24,081 bases of DNA from Candidatus Onthoplasma faecigallinarum (GCA_018715225.1 DVMB01000022.1:1-24081), one strand, 5' to 3'; shown: positions 6,304-15,188, counted from the stretch's first letter. The notes: generated by a model not told the origin, from the letters alone. Made by a program: numbers and translations.

Positions 6304-6342
6304 TTGGAAGTACATATGGAAAACAATATGATTAAGATTTAA
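6304..6342 (+). repeat. Duplicated translation-start segment with 8-codon mini-ORF
   Basis: Bases 6304-6329 match 6466-6491, the SD and start of the repressor gene, at 24 of 26 positions; both differences are A/G. The copy carries a degraded SD (GGAAG for GGAGG) and an ATG at 6316 that encodes MENNMIKI then stop. It may be a broken duplicate of the repressor start or a leader peptide. Confidence 0.65.
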
Positions 6343-6358
6343 CAGAAATCTTGATGTC

Positions 6359-6377
6359 ATAGTTAGTAACTAACTAT
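6359..6377. promoter_or_regulatory. 19-bp palindrome, candidate repressor operator
   Basis: ATAGTTAGTAACTAACTAT is palindromic except at its centre. It lies about 100 bp upstream of the Xre-type repressor gene, between it and the divergent small-gene region, the usual place for a repressor operator. Confidence 0.5.
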
Positions 6378-6477
6378 TAATATGAATAATAAGCAAGTTT
6401 TCAACTGATGTCAAGCAAATTTAGTTAAAAATTTGTATTTTTTTATAGAAAATGTTAAAAAATTATTGGAGGTACAT

Positions 6478-6807
6478 ATGGAAGACAATATTTTTTATCT
6501 AAAAAAACTGCGTGAACTAAGACAAAAACGCAAATTAACACAAGAAGATATGTCTAAAATTCTTAATCTTGGTAGCACTACATATAAAAATTATGAGAAT
6601 AATATAACAGAGCCAAATATTGAAACATTAATTAAACTTGCAAATTTTTATAATGTTTCACTTGATGAACTTGTAGGACGAGAGGCAGATACTATCAATT
6701 TGAAATATTTGGATGAGAATGAAGCGTATTTGATTAGAAAAATTTTGAAAATGAACGACCTGGAACTAGCCAAAACCCGGGCTTATGTTACGGGTCTAAC
6801 GGAGTAA
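6478..6807 (+). CDS. Xre/Cro-type helix-turn-helix repressor
   Basis: 109 residues. The ATG at 6478 follows TTGGAGGTACAT, a strong SD; a longer frame upstream has none. Residues about 8-62 form the HTH_3 fold: LRELRQKRKLTQEDMSKIL, recognition region GSTTYKNYENNITEPN, then ETLIKLANFYNVSLDELVGR. The C-terminal part (about 65-109) is helical and probably mediates dimerisation; no LexA-like protease domain is present. As the only recognisable regulator next to the integrase, it is the likely lysogeny repressor of the element, and the palindrome at 6359-6377 may be its operator. Confidence 0.9.
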   Translation: MEDNIFYLKKLRELRQKRKLTQEDMSKILNLGSTTYKNYENNITEPNIETLIKLANFYNVSLDELVGREADTINLKYLDENEAYLIRKILKMNDLELAKTRAYVTGLTE

Positions 6808-6813
6808 ATATTG

Positions 6814-6888
6814 ATGACAGAAGAAAAAATATTATTATCAACTACACTTGAATTTTTAAAAAACAAGACAAGCAATTTGAATATATAA
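6814..6888 (+). CDS. Small ORF with -1 frameshift site leading into the integrase frame
   Basis: The ATG at 6814 has GGAG about nine bases upstream and encodes MTEEKILLSTTLEFLKN plus seven residues before TAA at 6886. At 6858-6864 the sequence reads A-AAA-AAC, a classical -1 slippery heptamer. One step back continues without a stop as QDKQFEYIRNENNIYQAYII and onward, which joins in frame to the integrase. The post-slip sequence reads like a natural continuation of the same small protein, so the intact product was probably about 60 residues ending near the integrase start. Either the A6 tract lost or gained a base (mutation or sequencing error) or the shift is programmed. Function unknown. Confidence 0.5.
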   Translation: MTEEKILLSTTLEFLKNKTSNLNI

Positions 6889-6995
6889 GAAATGAAAACA
6901 ACATTTACCAGGCGTATATTATTGGTAAATTGGATAAGGAAGATATTAAAGAAGAAATGAATAAAACTGTTCCACTATTACAGGAGGAGCAGATT

Positions 6996-8027
6996 ATGAA
7001 ATATAAAGGAATCAGTATAACGAAACGAAAAGACGGTAGATATACCGCAAGACCATATCATAATGGGAAAAGATATAGTATTTATGGCAGAACTCAAATC
7101 GAATGTTATGAAAAATTAAAACAATTCTTCAAAAATAAACCAGCAAAGAAAGAAGTAAGCAAATCAATCACTCTATATGAATGGCTAGATAAATGGTATA
7201 CAACATATAAGGTGGGCAAATTAAAACCAACGAGCCTATATCAAATCAAAGTTTGTATAAACAAACATATCAAATTAAATATCGAAGATAGACCACTAAA
7301 CAAGCTGACGTCTATTGATGTCGATGTTGCTTTGAGCAAAATCGAAAGCAGCCGTATGAAAAAATACACCTATGACTGCTGGTGCGAATCTCTTCGAATT
7401 GCATACAGAAATAAATTGATAAAAGAAAATCTATCTGACCTAATAATACCGATTCATCACACCAGGATCAAAGGCACTGCCCTGACACTGCAACAAAGGC
7501 AGATTTTCCTGGAGAAAGTTGGGCAAATCAAATATGGCAAGATATTTTTATTTCAATATTACTCTGGCTGTCGTCCGCAGGGTGCCAGAAATCTAAAATG
7601 GACAGACATCAAGGAAGATACTATTTTTATTAATGAGACCAAATCGAAGAACGGTCAGCGTTGGATACCATTATTTGCCAAACTAAATGAACTGTTGAAA
7701 TCAATACCAAGAACCAGCGAGCGAGTGTTCCCTATCAGCGAGACTACGATCAAGGTCCAATTTGAAGAACTGAAAAAACTGTGTGGCTTTGAGTTCACGC
7801 AAAAATCATTGAGACATACGTTCGCCACAATCTGTGCAGAGAACGGCATTAATGAGAATACTATTGCAAAATGGCTAGGACATGGGAACCCTTCTACAAC
7901 CAAAAAATACTATATCGATGTGCTGACTGATTTTGAGAAAGAACAGGCATACAAAATCAATATAATTTTTAACGCTAAATTTGACCCCCATTTTGACCCC
8001 CATTTTTTAGAAAAAAATAAAAAATAG
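6996..8027 (+). CDS. int: Tyrosine recombinase (integrase)
   Basis: 343 residues from the ATG at 6996, chosen because CAGGAGGAG lies eight bases upstream; the frame is open back to 6852. The N-terminus (MKYKGISITKRKDGRYTARP) is an AP2-like arm-binding domain, followed by a SAM-like core-binding domain (about 50-150) and the catalytic domain. Catalytic residues visible: Arg in SGCRPQGARNLKW, Lys-x-x-Arg in QKSLRHTFA (Lys in the H/K position), His in WLGHGNPSTT and Tyr in KKYYID. It catalyses integration and excision of the element, here at the neighbouring tRNA-Asn. The C-terminus ends with a duplicated FDPH motif caused by a 13-base DNA repeat. Confidence 0.95.
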   Translation: MKYKGISITKRKDGRYTARPYHNGKRYSIYGRTQIECYEKLKQFFKNKPAKKEVSKSITLYEWLDKWYTTYKVGKLKPTSLYQIKVCINKHIKLNIEDRPLNKLTSIDVDVALSKIESSRMKKYTYDCWCESLRIAYRNKLIKENLSDLIIPIHHTRIKGTALTLQQRQIFLEKVGQIKYGKIFLFQYYSGCRPQGARNLKWTDIKEDTIFINETKSKNGQRWIPLFAKLNELLKSIPRTSERVFPISETTIKVQFEELKKLCGFEFTQKSLRHTFATICAENGINENTIAKWLGHGNPSTTKKYYIDVLTDFEKEQAYKINIIFNAKFDPHFDPHFLEKNKK

Positions 8028-8055
8028 TAGTGTTCCCACACGTCAAACACTACTA
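8025..8055 (+). terminator. Possible terminator after integrase
   Basis: TAGTAGTGTT (8025-8034, including the integrase stop) pairs perfectly with AACACTACTA (8046-8055). Only a weak T-run follows, so termination may be inefficient; the hairpin lies right at the element-chromosome junction. Confidence 0.5.
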
Positions 8056-8068
8056 TATATTGTGATTT

Positions 8069-8143
<75 letters not shown>

Positions 8144-8160
8144 ATTTCGACAACGAGTTT

Positions 8161-8189
8161 ATTATATAATATAATTTTCTCATTGTCAA
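8161..8189 (-). promoter_or_regulatory. Promoter of tRNA-Asn
   Basis: On the - strand: TTGACA (8189-8184), 17-base spacer, TATAAT (8166-8161), a perfect consensus promoter ending 17 bp before the mature tRNA 5' end. Confidence 0.85.
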
Positions 8190-8207
8190 CAAATTTTTAA
8201 TAATTTT

Positions 8208-10379
8208 TTAAATGTTTGTGATCCTATCATAGAGATGATATTTATTTAACAAATTGATAAAGTTTATTTTAACCAAAACGTTGTGCACTTCCGCTGAAAA
8301 GATCTCTTGTAATTCTTCATTTTCTTCTTCATTCACGAAAGTAAAATCATCTAGATTATATGTGTAAATATCACGGCTAAATAGTCCTCCTGTATTAGAG
8401 TAATATACCACCATATCTCTGGTCTCTCCGTCTAAGGTATAGATATAATCAGCAGGTCTAAACAGTGAATGCCCTATATATAAATTTTCATTAAACGAAA
8501 CACCTAATAAATCAAACAATGTAGGAATTACATCATAAGCAGAACAAAATCTGTCATTGATCGTATAATTGCTACCCGTCTCAATATTATAGTTTTTCAA
8601 CCCTGGACTAGAGATTATCATTGGAATGGTATTCAACTCTATATTGGATAAATCTGCGACATCAATCCCTTTGAACCTATTGGATAGATTGTTATAATAA
8701 GCATAATGATCAGCGTACAACAAAATGGTCGTCTCGTCATAGATATCATATTCTTTTAATTGATCAATAATGACTCCTATCGCTTCATCAAGCCCCATTA
8801 CTCCACATTGATAATACAATAATTCTTCGCAAAGGCTTGGATCCGTTTCAAAATAAGCATCTAAAACATTTTGATACCAATCTGTATAAGTTAAGTCTTC
8901 CACTTCTTTGCTTGGATCTATTATCCAATTGTTTTCGTCATCCAATATACAATCATCCGGACCATACATCACATAGTTATGATAACGCATGCAATCACCA
9001 TCATTTTCATTGTAGTCATACGCACCATGCGAGGACACATTGAGATAGAAAGTATAAAATGGTTGTTCATTATAATTTGATGGCACTATATAATCAATCG
9101 CATTTCTAGCAAAATCACCCTCTGCTGCCCAGTGATGAAACTCAACATCTTCATAAATTTGATTACCATATTCATCCACGAGACTATTTTTACCTATTAC
9201 ATTGTCAAATCCAAGATTAGGATGGGTCTCATTCCTAGAATAGAAATTGATATCATGAGAGTGGACATATGATGTTGTGTAGCCCATTGATTTCAACACG
9301 TTAGGCATGGTATAGCCGAAAGCATTTAATTCCTCATCATAGTTTGATCCCGCTATATCCACCAGATTATATCCTACAGGGTAATTTCCCATAATGCCAA
9401 AGCCTTCACTGATGTTTGTCTTCGACTTCGCAAAGAAATTTGTTGCGATCAATGAATCATTCCCCACATTGTCGTTAGATATATCAGTAGCGTAATCATC
9501 GCCATAAATTATTGAATAGATATTTGGCGTCAATTCATATGATAGGTTGTTTAGATCTTTATCATAAGTGCCATCTCCAAAAGCGAACCACTCTAGCGAT
9601 TCCATCATAATCACGATGACATTATTCCCCTCATCAACGCCGAAAACTTCACTTGAATTGTAAGTACTCCCAGAATCAAAATAATCTACAACCAAACTAT
9701 TTATAGTTTTTCCACCTGAAGAAAAATAGTTTGCCACCAAATTGGTAAGATAACCATATGTGCCAAATTTTTGATAACTACTGCTCTTCAAAATGCTGGT
9801 GTTCATAAGGAAAGTGTCGCTAGAGATGTAGTCTGCCGAATTAATACTGGATAGGTCATTTATCCTAAACCTTTCATCAAAGAAATAAGTACATGCCACG
9901 CACTGCAATGCAAGTATCAATATTACATTAAAGACAGAATAGTGTTGTTTGATGTTGATTTTATTTTTTTTGCACATCTTCAAGATCAGTATCCCCACCA
10001 CTAAAATCGCTAAAAATGTCCCAATCAATTGTAAAATGACAGAAAAATACACAAAATTTGTCGTAATTGCCGCCCCTGCCTCTCCTATCAATCTAATCAT
10101 ATCAAAAGAGAATAGGTCGCCATAAATCGTGTAAAGGGAATAATTTACATATATAATAATAGTCTGTATAAACAATATTATGGTATAAATCACATATTGT
10201 GCGGTATAGTTGGGGATCAAATAAACTAGCATTGCTATAAATAGAATTATAGCGAAATTATACCAAAAATATTCCGGCATGAAGCCCAATCCTAGGATAT
10301 AAAAAGTTACTGCTTCTAAAATCAAAGCACCAACAATAAAATATAATAGCATAGCCAACTTATTGCAAATAGTTTTCAC
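8208..10379 (-). CDS. LtaS-like polyglycerolphosphate synthase / sulfatase-family membrane phosphotransferase
   Basis: 723 residues starting at GTG 10379, with a weak SD (TTAGG) and a TTGACT/TATAAT promoter just upstream. The first 170 residues hold about five membrane helices. The outer part is an alkaline-phosphatase-superfamily (sulfatase) domain: metal-binding Glu in VIVIMMESLEW near residue 260; the expected catalytic Thr in SKTNISEG near 320; His in VSSHGAY near 450; Asp-His in YADHYAYY near 556. This is the LtaS architecture, in which glycerolphosphate from phosphatidylglycerol is polymerised into lipoteichoic acid outside the cell. It is somewhat longer than typical LtaS (about 650), with Asp/Asn/Tyr-rich insertions, so another phosphoglycerol transferase of the family is possible. 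Confidence 0.85.
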   Translation of the reverse strand: MKTICNKLAMLLYFIVGALILEAVTFYILGLGFMPEYFWYNFAIILFIAMLVYLIPNYTAQYVIYTIILFIQTIIIYVNYSLYTIYGDLFSFDMIRLIGEAGAAITTNFVYFSVILQLIGTFLAILVVGILILKMCKKNKINIKQHYSVFNVILILALQCVACTYFFDERFRINDLSSINSADYISSDTFLMNTSILKSSSYQKFGTYGYLTNLVANYFSSGGKTINSLVVDYFDSGSTYNSSEVFGVDEGNNVIVIMMESLEWFAFGDGTYDKDLNNLSYELTPNIYSIIYGDDYATDISNDNVGNDSLIATNFFAKSKTNISEGFGIMGNYPVGYNLVDIAGSNYDEELNAFGYTMPNVLKSMGYTTSYVHSHDINFYSRNETHPNLGFDNVIGKNSLVDEYGNQIYEDVEFHHWAAEGDFARNAIDYIVPSNYNEQPFYTFYLNVSSHGAYDYNENDGDCMRYHNYVMYGPDDCILDDENNWIIDPSKEVEDLTYTDWYQNVLDAYFETDPSLCEELLYYQCGVMGLDEAIGVIIDQLKEYDIYDETTILLYADHYAYYNNLSNRFKGIDVADLSNIELNTIPMIISSPGLKNYNIETGSNYTINDRFCSAYDVIPTLFDLLGVSFNENLYIGHSLFRPADYIYTLDGETRDMVVYYSNTGGLFSRDIYTYNLDDFTFVNEEENEELQEIFSAEVHNVLVKINFINLLNKYHLYDRITNI

Positions 10380-10395
10380 TTTTTACCTAATATAT

Positions 10396-10424
10396 ATTAT
10401 ATAAACTTACAAAATTTTAGTCAA
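10396..10424 (-). promoter_or_regulatory. Promoter of the LtaS-like gene
   Basis: On the - strand: TTGACT (10424-10419), 17-base spacer, TATAAT (10401-10396). It is divergent from the promoter of the 10471 gene, with the two -35 boxes only 11 bp apart. Confidence 0.8.
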
Positions 10425-10435
10425 GGTAAATTAAG

Positions 10436-10464
10436 TTGAAAAAATTTTATAGAATTGTTATAAT
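10436..10464 (+). promoter_or_regulatory. Promoter of the 10471 gene
   Basis: TTGAAA (10436-10441), 17-base spacer, TATAAT (10459-10464). The GTG start is six bases after the -10 box, so the transcript is probably leaderless. Confidence 0.8.
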
Positions 10465-10470
10465 TATATT

Positions 10471-11364
10471 GTGTTTAATTGGTTGAAAAATAAACTCAAT
10501 AACTTAGTGCCGAACGACATTAACGATGGCTTGATGACATCAAATTTTTGCACTATCAAGATTGGTAGTAAAATCAAGATCCCTGACAATGTCGTAGGTT
10601 TTGTTTATTTCAAGGATAAAATGTATTTAGAGATGAATAGTGGCGAACATATTTTAAACGAAGAGAGTCTAATAAATTTATACAAAAAACAATTAGGAAA
10701 GAAAAAATCTATAAAAAAGTTAAACCTGGACCTATTTTTTGTAAACCTGTCTAGATTTGAACATAACTTAAATTATAAAGACAAAATCCCCGTCAATCAC
10801 AAAACGACTAAATTGACTTTTGATGTAAAAATCACATCAAATGTAACGGACGCAAAGAGTTTTTTAGACACAATTCTCATCACCACCGCCAATGTAAATT
10901 CTAGAATTGCGGATGAAATATATTTATCTTACATAGAAGAATTTTTGAGGAATTATTTTCTAAAAGTTGAATTGGACGATTTTGCCCTTCCTGAAGAAAT
11001 GAAATCAAATATTTTCGATAAACTTTCAAAATTTTTGAATAAAATGGGAGTAAGTTTACATAAATTAGAAATTAATTTGAGCGAAAATACAAAATTAGAT
11101 AAAAATTCTTCAAACAAAGCTTCATTTTTTGATTTTTACCGAGAGAGTAAACCTAAGAATGAAGAAAAACAAGAAAATACAGTTGACCAAAAAGAAAAAT
11201 TAAACTATACTCTAAATAGCCGTGAAACTAAAAGTGCAGTAAATGAAGAAAAGCCAGAAGAAAAAGAGGACAAAAAAGAAACTGTCTCATACTGCCCTAG
11301 ATGTCAAAACAAACTTATACAAGGTTCAAAATTTTGCCATAGATGCGGTTATCAAATAAAATAG
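10471..11364 (+). CDS. SPFH-like protein with C-terminal zinc ribbon
   Basis: 297 residues starting at GTG 10471; no SD exists and the -10 box ends at 10464, so translation is probably leaderless. Residues about 30-200 resemble a band-7/SPFH-type domain as in YdjI-like proteins (KIPDNVVGFVYFKDKMYLEM and GEHILNEESL near the start). A charged, low-complexity Glu/Lys linker (about 215-270) follows. A zinc ribbon closes the protein (CPRCQNKLIQGSKFCHRCGY, two Cys-x-x-Cys pairs). No membrane helix is evident. Such proteins are thought to act as membrane-stress or scaffold proteins, but the exact role is unknown. The DUF1858 gene follows after 8 bp and is probably cotranscribed. The SPFH assignment is moderate; the zinc ribbon is clear. 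Confidence 0.75.
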   Translation: MFNWLKNKLNNLVPNDINDGLMTSNFCTIKIGSKIKIPDNVVGFVYFKDKMYLEMNSGEHILNEESLINLYKKQLGKKKSIKKLNLDLFFVNLSRFEHNLNYKDKIPVNHKTTKLTFDVKITSNVTDAKSFLDTILITTANVNSRIADEIYLSYIEEFLRNYFLKVELDDFALPEEMKSNIFDKLSKFLNKMGVSLHKLEINLSENTKLDKNSSNKASFFDFYRESKPKNEEKQENTVDQKEKLNYTLNSRETKSAVNEEKPEEKEDKKETVSYCPRCQNKLIQGSKFCHRCGYQIK

Positions 11365-11372
11365 GAGGAATT

Positions 11373-11558
11373 ATGAAGTTCAAGAAAACTGATATTATAA
11401 AAGATGTTTTAGAAAAGCATGAAAAAGCAGAAGAAATTCTCACAGATTTTGGTTTTCATTGTCTATATTGCCCAATGTCTCAAATGGAGAGTCTAGAAGA
11501 AGCCTGCCAAGTGCATGGCATAGATATAGACGAATTGCTAAAAGCGTTGAATAAATAA
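11373..11558 (+). CDS. DUF1858-domain protein
   Basis: 61 residues. ATG at 11373 follows ATAGGAGGAATT, a strong SD. The sequence (MKFKKTDIIKDVLEKHEKAE, then ILTDFGFHCLYCPMSQMESL, then EEACQVHGIDIDELL) is a full-length DUF1858 domain, with the conserved Cys-x-x-Cys in HCLYCPM and the HGID-x-D-LL end. The family is common in anaerobes and resembles the N-terminal part of ScdA/RIC-type iron-sulfur repair proteins, so a metal- or redox-linked role is plausible. It ends the short operon before a bidirectional terminator. Confidence 0.9.
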   Translation: MKFKKTDIIKDVLEKHEKAEEILTDFGFHCLYCPMSQMESLEEACQVHGIDIDELLKALNK

Positions 11559-11640
11559 AATGGATAAGTTATAAAAAAATAAAATAAATTATATATAACC
11601 AAATATTTCGAAACGAAAGATGAATAATCAAAAATAATCA

Positions 11641-11672
11641 AAAAAATAGGAATCACACGATTCCTATTTTTT
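11641..11672. terminator. Bidirectional intrinsic terminator
   Basis: A perfect 14-bp stem (AAAAAATAGGAATC, loop ACAC, then its complement) has A-runs on one side and T-runs on the other. It serves both the rightward DUF1858 operon and the leftward ABC transporter operon, which converge here. Confidence 0.9.
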
Positions 11673-11683
11673 ATCCGCCAACT

Positions 11684-13426
11684 TTATACCCCAAACTGCG
11701 AATTGAATAGTTCGTAATAGAAACCCTTTTTCGCCAGCAACTCTTTGTGGTTGCCCTGTTCTACAATATGCCCTTTGTTCATCACTAAGATTGTATCCGC
11801 ATTCTCTATGGTGGACAATCTGTGTGCGACAATGAAGCAGGTTCTCCCCTCCATGATTATATCCAATGCTTGCTGAATCTTCATCTCTGTCCTTGTATCA
11901 ATATTGCTCGTCGCTTCATCTAGTATCATCATAGGTGGTCTCAGTAGCATAATTCTCGCTATACACAATAGTTGTTTTTGACCCGCACTGATGTTGTCCG
12001 CCCGTTCTGTTATGATCGTATTGTACCCATCTGGCAGTTTTTCTATAAACGCATGGGCGTTGGCGAGTTTGCACGCTTCGATTATTTCATCCATACTAGC
12101 GTCTGGCTTGCCATAAGCGACATTATCTTTCACAGATGCGTTATATAGCCAACTTTCCTGCAACACCATGCCATAAAAACTTCTAAATGATTTTCTTGTA
12201 ACTTTTCTAATGTCTTTCTTGCTGACTTTGATGCTACCTGAATCTACATCATAGAAGCGCATCAGCAAATTGATTATGGTACTCTTTCCGCAACCAGTAG
12301 GTCCAACTATTGCCACTCGTTGCCCTTGTTTTACATTCAAATTTAGATTTTCTATCAACTTGAATGATTTTTCATAACTGAATTCGACATCTTTTAGATC
12401 CACAGTGCCATCACACTTTTTCAAGTTAGGAAGTTTGCTATCATTAATCTCGTTTTCTTCTTCTAGCATTTCAAAGACTCTAGTAGCACTCGCTATCGCA
12501 ATATTCAAATCAGCAAATATGCTGGTAAGGTCATTAAATGGTTTAGTGAAATTGTCCGAATAACTCAAGAAACTTGATACCCTACCAATTTTGATCGTTC
12601 CATTCATTACCATAAAGGCACCAATTACTCCAATGACACCATACAATATGCCATTGACCAATCTGGATGCCGGGTTAGCAAGAGAGGCATAAAATACAGA
12701 TTTTTCACTGGCTGTATACATCTTTTTGTTGTAGGTATTGAACTTTTCAACCGTATTCTTTTCGTCGTTGAATGCTTTGATGACCTTCATATTCGTCATC
12801 ATCTCTTCAGCAAATCCACTCAAATCCCCCTGCACTTCCACTCTTTGTTTGTATAGTCGTTTGCTCTTTTTTGTAATCATAATTGCGAGCACCAATGAAA
12901 GCGGAGCAATGACTATTACTATAAGTGCGAGCGTCCATCTCATCACAAACATGATGACCATTATGACCAGCAACTGAAACACCCCGCACACAATAGCTTT
13001 AAACCCACTCAAGAAGCCATCAGTTACATTTTCTACATCTGCTGACATAGTGTTCATTATGTCCCCATGCGAATGGTTATCTATATATTTGATCGGCACA
13101 TTGTTTATCTTGTTGTACAAAGCATTTCGTATAGACTCTCCTGTCTTGTAGGTCAAGATATTCATATAATATTCGCCCAGCCAACTGAAAAACGAAGAAA
13201 AAGCGGACAAAATTATTATTATAACTAAATATTCTATCAATAAATGGAAATTGACATTTGCGATCCCCACCATACAGTCGATAGCAAGCCCAGAGAAAAT
13301 AGGTATCGTCATATTTAGAGCGATGGCAATTATATCAAAAATCACGGACAAAAAGAATACCGTTTTGTGCGGTCTAACATATGGTAATAATTTTGACAAT
13401 AATTCCTTTATCCCTTTTTTCTTCAT
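11684..13426 (-). CDS. ABC exporter, permease-ATPase half-transporter (catalytically complete subunit)
   Basis: 580 residues with six membrane helices in the first 320 and a nucleotide-binding domain after it. Motifs: Walker A GPTGCGKST, Q-loop VLQESWLYN, signature NISAGQKQLL (Ala for the usual Gly), Walker B MMILDEATSNID with the catalytic Glu, and H-loop AHRLSTI. It starts 6 bp after the previous gene's stop with GGAG before the ATG, and the two form a pair. In heterodimeric exporters of the LmrCD/TM287-288 type, one subunit keeps the catalytic Glu and His; this one does. Exported substrate (drug, lipid or peptide) cannot be told from sequence. Confidence 0.92.
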   Translation of the reverse strand: MKKKGIKELLSKLLPYVRPHKTVFFLSVIFDIIAIALNMTIPIFSGLAIDCMVGIANVNFHLLIEYLVIIIILSAFSSFFSWLGEYYMNILTYKTGESIRNALYNKINNVPIKYIDNHSHGDIMNTMSADVENVTDGFLSGFKAIVCGVFQLLVIMVIMFVMRWTLALIVIVIAPLSLVLAIMITKKSKRLYKQRVEVQGDLSGFAEEMMTNMKVIKAFNDEKNTVEKFNTYNKKMYTASEKSVFYASLANPASRLVNGILYGVIGVIGAFMVMNGTIKIGRVSSFLSYSDNFTKPFNDLTSIFADLNIAIASATRVFEMLEEENEINDSKLPNLKKCDGTVDLKDVEFSYEKSFKLIENLNLNVKQGQRVAIVGPTGCGKSTIINLLMRFYDVDSGSIKVSKKDIRKVTRKSFRSFYGMVLQESWLYNASVKDNVAYGKPDASMDEIIEACKLANAHAFIEKLPDGYNTIITERADNISAGQKQLLCIARIMLLRPPMMILDEATSNIDTRTEMKIQQALDIIMEGRTCFIVAHRLSTIENADTILVMNKGHIVEQGNHKELLAKKGFYYELFNSQFGV

Positions 13427-13432
13427 ACTCCA

Positions 13433-15151
13433 CTACTTTGATTGAGACTCGTATATCTCTTTATATATTTCACAATTTTTCATCAATTCATTATGTTTAC
13501 CCATGCCAACGACATCGCCATTGTCAAGTACAATAATGAGGTCAGCCGTTTTGATAGAGGTCGCCCGCTGGGAGATCAACACCAATGTTGTATCCAATTT
13601 TTTCAATGCTTTACGCAAATTATAATCAGTCAGGAAATCCAACGCACTACTGCTGTCGTCCAAGATCAACAATTCTGGCTTGTCTATCAAAGCACGTGCG
13701 ATTGTCAGCCTCTGCATTTGACCACCGCTCACATTTTTGCCTCCTGCCATTATTTGATAATCTAGCCCATTACTCCATTCGCTTACGAACTGCCAAGCCT
13801 GGCTGATTTTCAACGCCTCGATGATCTCTTCGTCGCTAGCATTTTTATTTCTTAACTGCATATTTTCTCTAAGACTGCCACTAAAGAGCGTGCTTCGTTG
13901 TTGCACTATGCTGATTTCATGACGCAACTGTTCTAGCGAAAACTCCTTGATGTTTTTACCTTTATATAGAATTTCTCCCTTGTTGACATCATAAAATCTA
14001 GTCATCAAACTAGCCAAAGTGGTTTTCCCGCTACCCGTCCCGCCTATTATGCCTATCGTTTGATGTGGGAAAATTTTAAACGACAAATCTTTTATAAAAT
14101 ACACATTATTATCGTCCATTGTGTAGTTGAAACTGACATTTTTGAATTCCATCAAAGCATCGTAGTCCAACTTCTTGAACTTTTTCGCACTTGGGCTGTC
14201 TTTTATTGTTGGCTCGGTGTTCAATACCTCGTCAATGCGGTGAATACTAGCCGTCGTCCTCACAAAAAATGCAATTATTTGAGACAATAACAACAGCGAA
14301 ATTGTGATGATAGCGACATAGTCAATCAATGCAATGATATTCGCCTGGGTCATTCCGCCAATGTTAATTTGAATTCCACCGATATACAAGAGAGCGATTG
14401 TCGCCGCATCTACCACTAAGTATATCAACGGGTTTAACATGGCGGTCAATTTGGATACTCTTATACTCGTTTTTGTATAATCTTCGCTCGCCATTTCAAA
14501 ACGCTTTTGCTCGTCAGCCTGTTTGTTGAAAGCCCTGATGACACGTGTCCCTGACAGGTTTTCTTTCGTAACACGACTGATTTTGTCCAACTTATCACGA
14601 GTTTGTTTAAAATACGGAGTTGTCTTCTTCATGTAGACGACAAGGATAATCGCCATGATAGGAATAAGTACCAGGAATATCAAAGACATCTTGCTATTGA
14701 TAACTAGACTAAGGATAAATGCTCCAATCAATAAGCAAGGGACCCTGACCATAAGTCGCATGAATATAGATATAGCGTTTTCCACCTGCATGACATCGTT
14801 CGTCAATCTGTTTACCAAAGATGCTGTCCCGAATTTGTCCAATTCACTATGCGAGAATGTGGACACTTTTTCAAACAGCTTATTTCTAATATCCGTAGCC
14901 ACGCCGACGCTAGCTAGAGAAGCACACTTTTGACTGATTAGGCTGAAACCAAACCCCAAGACATTGAAGACCAAGATCAATATTCCAAATTTGATAATAT
15001 AATTTACATCTCCGCTATCGACTCCCACTTCTATAATGTGAGCCACAATAAGCGGATTGAACAATTCTAATATCGCTTCCAAAAGTTTAAAGAATGGTCC
15101 AATAATCATGTACCATTTGTATTTTTTTAAAAATTTGAGAAGCATCTTCAT
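13433..15151 (-). CDS. ABC exporter, permease-ATPase half-transporter (degenerate-site subunit)
   Basis: 572 residues, first gene of the leftward pair. Six membrane helices precede the nucleotide-binding domain. Motifs: Walker A GGTGSGKTT, Q-loop VQQRSTLFS, intact signature NVSGGQMQRL, but Walker B is LLILDDSSSALD with Asp in place of the catalytic Glu, and the H-loop is SQRATSI with Gln for His. That is the signature of the non-hydrolysing subunit of heterodimeric ABC exporters, so it must pair with the downstream product. The ATG at 15151 has no SD and lies eight bases after TATAAT, suggesting a leaderless message; a second in-frame ATG follows two codons later. Confidence 0.92.
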   Translation of the reverse strand: MKMLLKFLKKYKWYMIIGPFFKLLEAILELFNPLIVAHIIEVGVDSGDVNYIIKFGILILVFNVLGFGFSLISQKCASLASVGVATDIRNKLFEKVSTFSHSELDKFGTASLVNRLTNDVMQVENAISIFMRLMVRVPCLLIGAFILSLVINSKMSLIFLVLIPIMAIILVVYMKKTTPYFKQTRDKLDKISRVTKENLSGTRVIRAFNKQADEQKRFEMASEDYTKTSIRVSKLTAMLNPLIYLVVDAATIALLYIGGIQINIGGMTQANIIALIDYVAIITISLLLLSQIIAFFVRTTASIHRIDEVLNTEPTIKDSPSAKKFKKLDYDALMEFKNVSFNYTMDDNNVYFIKDLSFKIFPHQTIGIIGGTGSGKTTLASLMTRFYDVNKGEILYKGKNIKEFSLEQLRHEISIVQQRSTLFSGSLRENMQLRNKNASDEEIIEALKISQAWQFVSEWSNGLDYQIMAGGKNVSGGQMQRLTIARALIDKPELLILDDSSSALDFLTDYNLRKALKKLDTTLVLISQRATSIKTADLIIVLDNGDVVGMGKHNELMKNCEIYKEIYESQSK

Positions 15152-15159
15152 TTAGATTA

Positions 15160-15188
15160 ATTATAAACAATTGCCACCAATTTAACAA
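15160..15188 (-). promoter_or_regulatory. Promoter of the ABC exporter operon
   Basis: On the - strand: TTGTTA (15188-15183), 17-base spacer, TATAAT (15165-15160). Eight bases separate the -10 box from the ATG at 15151. Confidence 0.75.

Noticed and set aside
6133..6360. 75-residue leftward reading frame across the repeat copy 2.
   Set aside because: It reads through two hairpins and a terminator, has no SD, and competes with the better supported 6182 start in another frame.
7979..8008. Tandem 13-base repeat (TTTGACCCCCATT) at the integrase 3' end as an att core.
   Set aside because: It is in frame and encodes a repeated FDPH; the tRNA-Asn 3' end is a more conventional attachment site. It could be re-examined if the left junction is known.
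13442..13806. Two long rightward frames inside the ABC transporter gene.
   Set aside because: They are opposite-strand frames within a well conserved ATPase domain, with no SD or family similarity.
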